NCBI RefSeq assembly: GCF_013314535.1
Contig: NZ_JABUAE010000022.1
Coordinates: forward strand, 1-64,000
Source: Bacillus sp. Xin1
GTDB taxonomy: Bacteria; Bacillota; Bacilli; Bacillales; Bacillaceae_G
Direction: 5' to 3'
DNA: 64,000 nt
Part shown: piece after piece, positions 55,904 to 63,680 of the stretch
Layout: every line of letters starts with the position of its first letter
Position numbering within the stretch: the first letter of the stretch is position 1
Program-made: the position numbers and the translations under genes
The notes under the pieces: generated by a model
The model's database searches: none
What the model was told of the DNA's origin: nothing
What the model saw: the letters and a program-made list of their open reading frames with translations, nothing else

Positions 55904-56617
55904 TTAAAATCCTGTAAATCCATCAAATAATCTGATAAAGAATGCTGTTATTTTCGTCATTTGGTTCGTATAAAGTAAAATACCTGTCAAAACCATCATG
56001 CTACCGCCAATTTTCATCATGACACCCGCATATGTAACGATCCATTTGACCTTACCTATAAAAAATGCCATGACAAAGAACGGAACCGCAAATCCAAGTG
56101 TATAAGCTGTAATATAAAGAAGCGCCTCATCTGGGTTAGTTGCACCAAGCATTAATACTGCAGAGAATATTGGTCCCACGCATGGTGTCCATCCAGCTGC
56201 ATATGTCATGCCAACAAAAATAGAACGAATATATCCAGTTGATTTACTTTTATAATGAAATTTCTTTTCAGACATAAGCCATTTCGGTTGAATGAGCCCT
56301 GTCATAAATAAACCCATGATGATAATAAAGATTCCACCGATTTGTTGAATGAGTCTTTGATTGGATGAAAATGTTACACCAATCCAACTTACAGATAAAC
56401 CTAATGCATAAAATATAACGGAAAAACCTATTATAAAGAACAATGTGTGCATCAGTGCTGTTTTTTGCATCATACCGCGTTTTTCTTTTAAATCTTGAAT
56501 AGAAACACCTGTAATATACGATAAATAAGATGGATATAGTGGCAGCGAACAGGGTGATACAAACGAAAGAATCCCTGCGCCTACTACAAGCCATATCGTT
56601 AAGTCTGCTGCGTTCAT
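55904..56617 (-). CDS. ccdA: CcdA-like thiol-reductant transporter
   Basis: A 237-aa membrane protein of the CcdA/DsbD-beta family with six helices. It carries the redox cysteines in SFVSPCSLPLYPSY (repeat 1) and AAGWTPCVGPIFSAV (repeat 2). It moves reducing equivalents from cytoplasmic thioredoxin to the partner TlpA-like protein. ATG 56617 follows GGAGGAG; an upstream in-frame start at 56638 overlaps the regulatory hairpin. It may be a second CcdA copy tied to this operon rather than the housekeeping one. Confidence 0.85.
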   Translation of the reverse strand: MNAADLTIWLVVGAGILSFVSPCSLPLYPSYLSYITGVSIQDLKEKRGMMQKTALMHTLFFIIGFSVIFYALGLSVSWIGVTFSSNQRLIQQIGGIFIIIMGLFMTGLIQPKWLMSEKKFHYKSKSTGYIRSIFVGMTYAAGWTPCVGPIFSAVLMLGATNPDEALLYITAYTLGFAVPFFVMAFFIGKVKWIVTYAGVMMKIGGSMMVLTGILLYTNQMTKITAFFIRLFDGFTGF

Positions 56618-56633
56618 TTTACTCCTCCAAAAA

Positions 56634-56654
56634 AACACTACATAAAGTAGTGTT
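56634..56654. promoter_or_regulatory. ACTAC-N5-GTAGT site ahead of ccdA
   Basis: AACACTAC (56634-56641) and GTAGTGTT (56647-56654) are perfect complements around ATAAA. The core ACTAC-N5-GTAGT equals the site over the blaI-like promoter. On the minus strand the arm is followed by a T run, so it could also act as a weak terminator or attenuator ahead of ccdA. Confidence 0.6.
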
Positions 56655-56672
56655 CAATATAAAAAAAAGAGG

Positions 56673-57485
56673 CTATATGCACTCTCCGATAATAAGTACA
56701 AACGAAATGAGAAATAGCCCCATTGTCACATAAACAGAATTTGTATATAACGGCATCTTGAGCTTTATAGATGACTGGCTAATGATTTGCTCTACACGTA
56801 AATTGATTGCTGTCTTCGCAAAAGAAGCTGTTATAAACGGATTAGATGCTGTTTTTATTTTCATTAATTTCAATAACGCGCTACCTAACTCAAACGATGA
56901 TTTCATTTGATCCATCGCATATTTGTCCGCCAATAGCTCCTGATACGTATGATAGCGCTGTAACATACCTTTCAATACTGGAATATACATCATTCCTTCA
57001 GCTAACACCGTAAAAAGAAACAATTTTAACGGATCACGATTTTTTTGGTGATATTCTTCATGCAAAACAATCGCATCAATTTCTTCGTCTGTAAATGATT
57101 GAAACACACCTTCCGAAAGAACAATCTGCGGTTGAATCAATCCAATTGTAAATGCCGTAACTTCTAATGACGGCAGCAAGTACATTTGTTTCCCTTTACG
57201 AGTAATCTCAACTAAATTTCGCTTTAATTTTTTGCTATAGAAAAACTGCCTCCATACTCTTTTACACACAACAAATAAGGTGAATACTAGCAAACCTCCC
57301 ATTACAATGCGAATAATTGATAACTCCCTCATATGTTTTTGCAATTCAAAGAGACAAAACTGTGATAGAAAAAATACCTTATTTCCGAAGAAAAATGGAT
57401 ATGTAACGTAGTACACTAACATACCGAAAAAGAGAATACTAATGATGCTTGCAAACAATACTAATTTTCGTATTTGCCACTTCAT
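56673..57485 (-). CDS. M56-family membrane metallopeptidase (BlaR1-like without sensor domain)
   Basis: A 270-aa membrane zinc peptidase. It has two N-terminal helices, the cytoplasmic zinc motif HEEYHQKN (His143-x3-His147 in the 271-aa frame), a later Glu in YQELLADKYA (probable third ligand), and a C-terminal helix. The stretch TAFTIGLIQPQIVLSEG is typical of BlaR1/MecR1 peptidases. BlaR1 itself is about 590 aa because of its penicillin-binding sensor, which is missing here. It should cleave the BlaI-like repressor, encoded 4 nt upstream, in response to an unknown signal. Confidence 0.85.
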   Translation of the reverse strand: MKWQIRKLVLFASIISILFFGMLVYYVTYPFFFGNKVFFLSQFCLFELQKHMRELSIIRIVMGGLLVFTLFVVCKRVWRQFFYSKKLKRNLVEITRKGKQMYLLPSLEVTAFTIGLIQPQIVLSEGVFQSFTDEEIDAIVLHEEYHQKNRDPLKLFLFTVLAEGMMYIPVLKGMLQRYHTYQELLADKYAMDQMKSSFELGSALLKLMKIKTASNPFITASFAKTAINLRVEQIISQSSIKLKMPLYTNSVYVTMGLFLISFVLIIGECI

Positions 57486-57489
57486 CACA

Positions 57490-57903
57490 CTAGTCCTCTT
57501 TTTTCAGTTGATTGAGTTTTGCTTCTAACTTCTTTATTAAAACTGGATCAGCTTGGTCTAGTTCATCTAACATGTGATTCACAACGAGATCACCAAATTC
57601 CCCCATCAGTTCCTGTGTCATTTTCTTTGTTTGATTTGATAAAAAAGACTCTTTTGTTTGTGCAGCACGATATACACCGCTTCTTTTTACCGTTTGTTTT
57701 TGCAAGTGTCCTTTTTCTACTAAGCGATTCATTACAGTCATTACTGTATTAAAATTCACAGGAGAATCTTCACTTAGTTTTTGCTGAACTTCTTTGATCG
57801 TAATATCCGGGGTATTCCAAATAATCTCCATAATCTTCGCTTCAAGCGGTCCAAAGAAATGGTTTAATCCTTGCTCATTTAATTTATAGTTTTGGGTAAA
57901 CAT
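57490..57903 (-). CDS. BlaI/MecI-family repressor
   Basis: A 137-aa winged-helix repressor with LNHFFGPLEAKIMEIIW near residue 13, the recognition region VNFNTVMTVMNRLVEKGHL and a C-terminal dimerisation helix ending LEAKLNQLKKED. There is no Cys-rich tail, so it is not CopY. AAAGGAG precedes the ATG. A palindrome over its own -10 box indicates autorepression, and the same site before ccdA suggests control of the downstream redox genes. Confidence 0.88.
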   Translation of the reverse strand: MFTQNYKLNEQGLNHFFGPLEAKIMEIIWNTPDITIKEVQQKLSEDSPVNFNTVMTVMNRLVEKGHLQKQTVKRSGVYRAAQTKESFLSNQTKKMTQELMGEFGDLVVNHMLDELDQADPVLIKKLEAKLNQLKKED

Positions 57904-57920
57904 ACCATGTCTCCTTTCAC

Positions 57921-57956
57921 ACTACGAATTGTAGTACAAAATTAACGAAAGGTCAA
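57921..57956 (-). promoter_or_regulatory. blaI-like promoter with operator over the -10 box
   Basis: On the minus strand TTGACC (57951-57956) and TACAAT (57928-57933) have a 17-nt spacer. ACTAC-GAATT-GTAGT (57921-57935) overlaps the -10 box. Its arms equal those of the site before ccdA and resemble the TACTACA half-sites bound by BlaI/MecI. Confidence 0.75.
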
Positions 57957-58100
57957 ATATAGATTTACTAAAATATAACGTACATCCTTTCTCTTTATTC
58001 ATACATGCTTTTTCATTTTCATCTTTTGTTACAGAAGGAAAGAAACTTCTCTACATCGAAACTTTATCAATAACAAAAATCTATTAGGTGGTGATTCATT

Positions 58101-58799
58101 ATGAAATTAGCTGTAATTGGTGGGGGTTACTTTGAACAAATAGATCATTTCCATATAAATCAACGACTTATAGAGTTAACTGGGAAACAATCTCCAAGAG
58201 TATTGTTTATCCCAACGGCAAGCAATGATGATGAAGGTTATATAAACGACTTTAGAGAAACATTTGAAAAGCAGTTCCAATGTGATGTTCACATTCTACG
58301 CTGTATAAAAGAAAGTCCTAACGAAGATAAAATAAGTGAAATGATTCATTTCGCTGATTTTATCTATCTAGGCGGAGGAAACTATATTAATATGCTTGAA
58401 AAATGGAAGGAAAACAAAATAGATGAAAAGTTAATAGCAGCACTGCACAATGAAACATTCATTGCAGGATATAGCGCTGGTGCTATGTGCTGGTTTACAA
58501 CCGGACTCCGTTCTAATTATAAAGGAGATGGTTATATGGAAATCGATGGCTGGAATAAAATAACCAAACATTTCTGCCCTCATTACAATCAACCGGATAG
58601 AGCAACCGCTTTTCATTTATTCTTACAAAATCATGCACGGAATATAGAAGGAATCGCTTTGGAGGATAACTGTGCTTTATATATAACCGAAAATTCCTTT
58701 GAGATTATCGGAGATCCAGAGAAAGCTTGGGAATTCTATATGCATGATGGAACACTCATGAGACACCACTTTGATGTAACGTTAAAAAGTTATTTATGA
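58101..58799 (+). CDS. Peptidase S51-like (peptidase E/YgaJ type) protein
   Basis: A 232-aa protein with the class-I-amidotransferase-like fold of the S51 family: LAVIGGG at the start, VLFIPTASNDDEGY, FIYLGGGNYINML, and the nucleophile elbow AGYSAGAMCW with Ser near residue 125. It probably hydrolyses dipeptides or cyanophycin-like bonds. Similar to B. subtilis YgaJ in length. GTGGTG lies before the ATG. Monocistronic and divergent from the BlaI cluster. Confidence 0.82.
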   Translation: MKLAVIGGGYFEQIDHFHINQRLIELTGKQSPRVLFIPTASNDDEGYINDFRETFEKQFQCDVHILRCIKESPNEDKISEMIHFADFIYLGGGNYINMLEKWKENKIDEKLIAALHNETFIAGYSAGAMCWFTTGLRSNYKGDGYMEIDGWNKITKHFCPHYNQPDRATAFHLFLQNHARNIEGIALEDNCALYITENSFEIIGDPEKAWEFYMHDGTLMRHHFDVTLKSYL

Positions 58800-58803
58800 G
58801 TAC

Positions 58804-58854
58804 TCAAATAAAAGTGCCCCTAAACTAGAAAGCTCAGGGACACTTTTATTTATT
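58804..58854. terminator. Bidirectional terminator between S51 and MATE genes
   Basis: AATAAAAGTG-CCCCT and AGGGA-CACTTTTATT form a long stem around about 18 nt. Confidence 0.8.
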
Positions 58855-58860
58855 TTCTAT

Positions 58861-60270
58861 TTAACTCACAAGTCTTGTAATCCGTTTCTTCTGCCATGAA
58901 AATTTATAGTACGCGTATTGTAAAATTAAACTTACAATAAAGGCTGCTGGATATCCAATCCATATCCCTTCTATACCAAGATCCGTATGGTATGATAAGA
59001 AATAAGCAACCGGTACTTCCACAAGCCAAATCGATACAACACCGATAATAGTTGGCCATAGTACGGTTCCGCTCGCCCGCATCGTCGCACCAATAATTTG
59101 TGCATGACCGAAAATTAAATAACTCCAAAGCGTAATCATAACTAAACTATGCGCAATTTCAATTGTATCTGGATTTGTTAGGAACAGTGATAAAATCTCT
59201 CTTGAGAACATGTAAATTAGTGCGATTAATACGCCACCGATAATATAGTTCAGCACAATCCCAGCTCGAACGACTTTCTGTAATCGATCGAATTGATTCG
59301 CACCAATGGATTGTGCAGCAAAAATAGATACAGTAATCCCAAGGCTAACTGCTGGCATTTGTACATAACTTGCTACTTGGTTCACGACTCCATAGGCTGC
59401 GGTCGCATCAGAACCGAAGCGATTTACAAATGCAATTACTGCAATTTCAGATAGCGAAACTAAAATCATATTGATACTTGCAGGAATACCAAGTCGTAGT
59501 AATAACTTTAATAATTCCCAATCCATACGAAGGTATTTTTGCACTGTTTCATCCAATTTCAATGGATGATTTTTCTTCTTTAAATAAATAAGCATGACAA
59601 CAAATGTTATAATTGTTGATATAACAGAGGCATAAGCAGCGCCATAAACATCAAGCTTCGGCATTCCGAGCCAGCCAAAAATAAGAATAGGTAATAGTAT
59701 CATGTTCAATACTGTACTAACTATTAAAAAGTAAAATGGCGTTTTAGAATCTCCTGTACCTCGCATAAATGTTGTATATGCAAAATATAAGAATAAAACT
59801 GGCATGGAAATAAATAAAATACGTGCATAATGTACACTCATATCAATAATATTTTCCGGTGTCCCCATAAAACGCATAATATCCATGGCGAATACACTTC
59901 CTACTATTGCCAAAACAACTCCTATGATAAACGTAAATGTAAGTGTTGTACCAACAATAGCCTTTAAACGCTCCTCATTACGCGCTCCAAAAGCCTGACC
60001 AATTAAAATAGAACTACCAGATCCAATTCCAATTACAAACGAAACAAGTAAGAAAAACAATGGAAAGAATGCTGAAATAGCAGCTAAATCTTGTTCTCCA
60101 AGCCAACGACCTACGACTACCATCCCAAATAATTGTCCTACTGATTGTAAGACATTACTTAACAGTAACGGAACTAAAAACATGGACATTGATTTCCATA
60201 TCGGTTTCTCTTCCTTATGTTGATTTTGTGATTCTGCACCTTCTTGACTATGATCTGCCTGTGATTTCAA
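58861..60270 (-). CDS. MATE-family multidrug exporter
   Basis: A 469-aa protein with 12 helices after a hydrophilic, Gln/Glu-rich N-terminus. Segments such as VPLLLSNVLQSVGQLFGMVVVGRWLG and GIGSGSSILIGQAFGARNEERLK, repeated in the second half as SIFAAQSIGANQFDRLQKVV, define the MATE (NorM/DinF) family. It probably exports cationic drugs using sodium or protons. TTG 60270 has AAAGGAG 9 nt upstream; an ATG in another frame nearby is closed at once. It lies 17 nt after the GIY-YIG remnant and may share its transcript. Confidence 0.85.
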   Translation of the reverse strand: MKSQADHSQEGAESQNQHKEEKPIWKSMSMFLVPLLLSNVLQSVGQLFGMVVVGRWLGEQDLAAISAFFPLFFLLVSFVIGIGSGSSILIGQAFGARNEERLKAIVGTTLTFTFIIGVVLAIVGSVFAMDIMRFMGTPENIIDMSVHYARILFISMPVLFLYFAYTTFMRGTGDSKTPFYFLIVSTVLNMILLPILIFGWLGMPKLDVYGAAYASVISTIITFVVMLIYLKKKNHPLKLDETVQKYLRMDWELLKLLLRLGIPASINMILVSLSEIAVIAFVNRFGSDATAAYGVVNQVASYVQMPAVSLGITVSIFAAQSIGANQFDRLQKVVRAGIVLNYIIGGVLIALIYMFSREILSLFLTNPDTIEIAHSLVMITLWSYLIFGHAQIIGATMRASGTVLWPTIIGVVSIWLVEVPVAYFLSYHTDLGIEGIWIGYPAAFIVSLILQYAYYKFSWQKKRITRLVS

Positions 60271-60287
60271 ATTTCATTTCTCCTTTA

Positions 60288-60612
60288 TTAAGAGAATGCT
60301 CGGTTATATCCGTTCTCTCCATATGGCTGTAATTCTCTCAGCCACTTCTCTTCTAATTTTTCCAATTCTTCCTTAACATTAAAAATACCCAGTTTCTTTC
60401 TTCTTCAAGACTTCTAATACTTCAAACTCAAAGGCATCTGCACCATACTGCTTCCAGTCATCTTGTAATGCTCTATTTGTATGAGAACCTACATTGAGTT
60501 CAAAACTTCTCCCGCTCATTATCTTCAAATTCTTTGTATTTGTAATACGATAAACCCCAGCCTCAATCTCTGTTTCTTTGTATAGTTGCTTTAATTCTGC
60601 TCTCCTATTCAT
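60288..60612 (-). pseudogene. GIY-YIG nuclease-family protein, frameshifted
   Basis: ATG 60612 follows AAGGAG. The first frame holds the GIY-YIG core (AGVYRITNTKNLKIMSGRSF, near residues 18-37) and runs to ETGYF plus stop. The true C-terminus continues in another frame: NVKEELEKLEEKWL, then ENGYNRAFS to a TAA at 60288. One T too many in TATTTTTAATG (near 60390) causes the shift. Without it the protein would have about 107 aa. Partner of the DUF2087 regulator upstream. Confidence 0.75.
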
Positions 60613-60642
60613 TTCTCATTCTCCTTCCCTCTTACCTTTTTC

Positions 60643-61407
60643 TTATAACTTAACCCAATATTGACTTCCATCAGCTGTTCGATCTAGAAAACCATACTCA
60701 ATTAAATATCTTCTTAAAGTTACAAAATCTGAATACACATTTTCTAAAATTTCATTCACTTCTTTTTCTGAATACTTCTTACTATTATCAAATTTTTTCA
60801 CTAAATGTTTTAATATAATCAGTTTACGTTTTTGTTTCTTTGGAAATTTAACAAGTGGTCCATCTAACCCCTCTGTAAAATGCAACTTCAGCACTTCATC
60901 ATTTTCCTCTTCCGTAATGTTATATCTGTCGTCCACCATTGTAGCTGTTCTGTGAATTGGCAAAAATTTAGGCTGCGTTTTCGATTTTTCTTCTGATAGT
61001 TCCATCAGTGCTAAAAACACCTTAGCCTGTTTCATCTTTTCTCGTAATGTAAAACGATGATTGCGAATTGTTGATGTACTTCCTCCATCCATTTCTTTCA
61101 CAATTTCTTTGTCATTTAAGCCCATATAAAAAAACTGAACCATCTTCTTTTGTAAATCCGTTAAACCTGTAAATTTCTTATCAAGATTTAATAAATATTC
61201 AAACATAGACGTATGTTCATTCTCTATATGAAGCTGAACAAATTTCTCTGCTTCATATAAAACATTTTGGTTTTGATAAATAACCCCTTTTATAAACTTC
61301 TCTCCACAAGCTAAACAGATGTATTCTTCTGTATCTTCTTCAAAGATATACCCCTTCTTCAATTCTTCAATAGATGCATCCCAAAACTTCTCTGAAATAT
61401 CACTCAT
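60643..61407 (-). CDS. HTH regulator with zinc-binding N-terminus and DUF2087 domain
   Basis: A 254-aa protein in three parts. The first has CLACGEKF and HIENEH about 40 residues later, a possible C2H2-type zinc site. The second is a LuxR-like HTH (LTDLQKKMVQFFYMGLNDKEIVKEM, DGGSTSTIRNHRFTLREKM). The third is DUF2087 (FPKKQKRKLIILKHLVKKF to TADGSQYWVKL). ATG 61407 is 10 nt after GGAGG. It heads a unit with a GIY-YIG gene and a MATE exporter. The signal is unknown. Confidence 0.78.
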   Translation of the reverse strand: MSDISEKFWDASIEELKKGYIFEEDTEEYICLACGEKFIKGVIYQNQNVLYEAEKFVQLHIENEHTSMFEYLLNLDKKFTGLTDLQKKMVQFFYMGLNDKEIVKEMDGGSTSTIRNHRFTLREKMKQAKVFLALMELSEEKSKTQPKFLPIHRTATMVDDRYNITEEENDEVLKLHFTEGLDGPLVKFPKKQKRKLIILKHLVKKFDNSKKYSEKEVNEILENVYSDFVTLRRYLIEYGFLDRTADGSQYWVKL

Positions 61408-61429
61408 ACTAAACAATCCTCCAAATGGT

Positions 61430-61790
61430 TTATTATTAATACAAACAAATCACGATATCGTTTATCCACCTCATCATATTATCACAAATTAAACAAACAT
61501 TTCAACATTACGTTTACTTATTTTATAAACAAATTTTAAAACGTTTGTATATAATGTATAAAAGGAACTTTATAATGAATAAAAACAATGGATTACTGTC
61601 TCACTACAACATCTATCAAGGTCTTACTGCTCGCAAATACTTGAATAAACACAACCTCTAATCCCGCATAAAAAAGAAAAACATAGACAAATCCAAAAAT
61701 AATTCATTATAATCCAAACAATAATCAATTTCATTTACATAAAATATCATTATTCATTCATAAATACTATACACCTCTAAAAAATTGAGA
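61430..61790. other. Intergenic region upstream of the glycosyltransferase
   Basis: No ORF with a ribosome binding site. It is AT-rich and contains the upstream region of the DUF2087 gene; repeats of AAACGTT/AACGTT type (61506-61545) may be operator sites for that regulator. Confidence 0.35.
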
Positions 61791-61791
61791 T

Positions 61792-61820
61792 TTGATTTTG
61801 ACAACCATCATATTTATACT
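61792..61820 (+). promoter_or_regulatory. Glycosyltransferase promoter
   Basis: TTGATT (61792-61797) and TATACT (61815-61820) with a 17-nt spacer, 88 nt before the start codon. Confidence 0.6.
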
Positions 61821-61907
61821 TCGCACTGTTATAGGGATAATCAATGATAAAACGTATATTCTCTTCGCTAAGGCGTGTACCAAACTATATTTAATGGAGG
61901 GCTAAAG

Positions 61908-63128
61908 ATGAAAAAAGCACTTTACATCAACGTTGGTGGAGAAGGACACGTAAACCCAACACTTGGATTAGTAAGTGATTTAATAAAACAAGGAGAACAT
62001 ATTGTCTATTATTCATCCAATCATTTTGAAGAAAAAATCAAAAAAGTCGGTGCCCAGTTTCGCCCTGTTAATCAAGAGGCACAAAAAAAGCTTGCAGAAA
62101 GCATGGATCTTATGGCTTCCCAGCCTCAAGAATATTTATTGCAATTTCTAAGTGCAATGGAATCAATCACCGACTCTATTCTAGAAGACATTTCCAACGA
62201 AACGTATGATTATCTCATATACGATGCACAGTCTTTACCTGGCAAATGGATTGCTAACCAAAACAAATTATTATCTATTGCAACATGGACCACTTTTGCA
62301 TATTCACAAGATGCAAAAATAAATATGTCCCTAACAGGAATAGATAATATGGAACAAAAACAAGAACGTTTGGCCATGTTAAATGCATTTTTACAATTAG
62401 AAGAAATCGCTAAACGTAAACAATATTTAGAAAATAAATATAAACTTCCATTATCTTACAATTTCTTACTTTGCCCTGGTTCAGGAGATTTAAATATCGT
62501 CTTCACTTCTTCCTATTTCCAAAGAAATAGCAGCGTTTTTCAGAAGGACTATATTTTTGTTGGTCCTTCCATTACAAAAAATGAAATTGCAAACGATTTT
62601 CCAATGAATCTATTAAATAAAACACGTGTAATTTACATTTCTCTGGGAACGATAATGAACAATCAGCCAGACTTCTATCAAAAGTGCTTTACCGCTTTAA
62701 AAGATTTAAGAGTTAAAGTGGTGCTAAACATAGGCAAACAATTAAAGGCAGAGCAGCTAAAGGATATACCTGATAACTTTATTGTACGTAACTACGTTCC
62801 TCAATTAGATATACTTCGTCAAACTGATCTCTTTATTAGCCATTGCGGAATGAACAGTACCAATGAATCGCTTTATTTTGAAGTACCCTTAGTTATGCTT
62901 CCTATCATAAATGACCAGCATACGATTGCTGAACGAGTAAAAGAACTTGGTGCAGGAACGATGTTAAATATTCAACAACTATCAGTGGAGGATATCAAAG
63001 AGGCTGTTAATGAAATGTTAAGAAACCCCATTTACAAAAAGAATACCAAAAAAATTAGTCAATCATTTCGTAACGCGGGTGGTTATGCTAGAGCTGCTAA
63101 TGAAATTTTCAAATTTACTCGTTCATAA
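61908..63128 (+). CDS. MGT-type UDP-glycosyltransferase (GT1)
   Basis: A 406-aa GT-B glycosyltransferase of the macrolide-glycosyltransferase type. It starts KKALYINVGGEGHVNPTLGL, with a conserved His in GHVNPT as the likely base. The C-terminal donor site is FISHCGMNSTNESLYFEVPLVMLPIINDQ, with the HCG..NE..P.DQ pattern. It likely glucosylates small hydrophobic molecules (antibiotics, flavonoids) as Bacillus YjiC-type enzymes do. ATG 61908 follows GGAGGG; an in-frame upstream ATG at 61875 lacks a site. Monocistronic. Confidence 0.85.
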   Translation: MKKALYINVGGEGHVNPTLGLVSDLIKQGEHIVYYSSNHFEEKIKKVGAQFRPVNQEAQKKLAESMDLMASQPQEYLLQFLSAMESITDSILEDISNETYDYLIYDAQSLPGKWIANQNKLLSIATWTTFAYSQDAKINMSLTGIDNMEQKQERLAMLNAFLQLEEIAKRKQYLENKYKLPLSYNFLLCPGSGDLNIVFTSSYFQRNSSVFQKDYIFVGPSITKNEIANDFPMNLLNKTRVIYISLGTIMNNQPDFYQKCFTALKDLRVKVVLNIGKQLKAEQLKDIPDNFIVRNYVPQLDILRQTDLFISHCGMNSTNESLYFEVPLVMLPIINDQHTIAERVKELGAGTMLNIQQLSVEDIKEAVNEMLRNPIYKKNTKKISQSFRNAGGYARAANEIFKFTRS

Positions 63129-63134
63129 AAACTA

Positions 63135-63172
63135 TGAAAGCTCCATGTTTTCACTAATATGGAGCTTTTTAT
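63135..63172 (+). terminator. Glycosyltransferase terminator
   Basis: AAAGCTCCAT and ATGGAGCTTT form a perfect 10-bp stem followed by a T run. Confidence 0.85.
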
Positions 63173-63210
63173 AACACATAAGCGTTATCGTGTGAAACTA
63201 ATTATTAAAT

Positions 63211-63350
63211 TTACTTTGATCTTGCCCCCATTTCCCTTCTTTCAATAAGTTTAAGAATTGCAAATCCTACTATGATGGAAGATAAAAAACGAAGAGTAGA
63301 AGAGTAATTATATGTAGACAATCTCAAAGAAGTGATACGTAGATACTGCT
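63211..63350 (-). pseudogene. Possible 3' remnant of a membrane-protein gene
   Basis: On the minus strand an open frame reads STLRFLSSIIVGFAILKLIE and then RREMGARSK before TAA (63211-63213). It looks like a C-terminal helix with a basic tail. No start codon or ribosome binding site is seen upstream. Weak evidence. Confidence 0.25.
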
Positions 63351-63437
63351 GTAGTTAGTATTACAATACTCGTCCAATTCGGTGAATCAGACATATAAAA
63401 GGATGTGAATATAATTCTGAATATCGATTGTAATGCG

Positions 63438-63544
63438 ATAAAGTAAAACTTTAATTATTTGGGTTTTTCTTCATCCCCCACTTAACTTCTTTACTTTTGC
63501 TGAATTTTAAGGTGGAGGTCTTACTGCCCTAAAATAGCGGGATA
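63438..63544 (-). repeat. bcr1-type repeat with an internal deletion
   Basis: On the minus strand it aligns with both ends of the 33081-33236 copy: TATCCCGC..GGGCAGTAAG, AATTCAGC, and GATGAAGAAAAACCC..TTTTACTTTAT. It lacks about 50 nt of the middle, the part with GCCCGATTGGTGAGGGC. Confidence 0.65.
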
Positions 63545-63627
63545 AATGTGATAAGCACTGATAGTGTAGAAACAACACACTTACTTCATTATTCTCACCT
63601 CACGTTCATTTCCATTATTTCATCATA

Positions 63628-63665
63628 CAAAAAGCCAAAATTCTCAATTTAGAATCTTGGCTCTC
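63628..63665 (-). terminator. fumC terminator
   Basis: On the minus strand AGCCAAGATTCT and AGAATTTTGGCT form a stem around 6 nt, followed by TTTTTG. Confidence 0.8.
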
Positions 63666-63680
63666 CATTATTCATTAAGA

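Noticed and set aside
57490-57903. BlaI-type repressor taken as evidence of beta-lactam resistance
   Set aside because: No beta-lactamase or penicillin-binding gene is near, and the M56 peptidase lacks the sensor domain.
58101-58799. Cyanophycinase
   Set aside because: The S51 fold fits, but no cyanophycin genes are nearby and the length is that of peptidase E/YgaJ.
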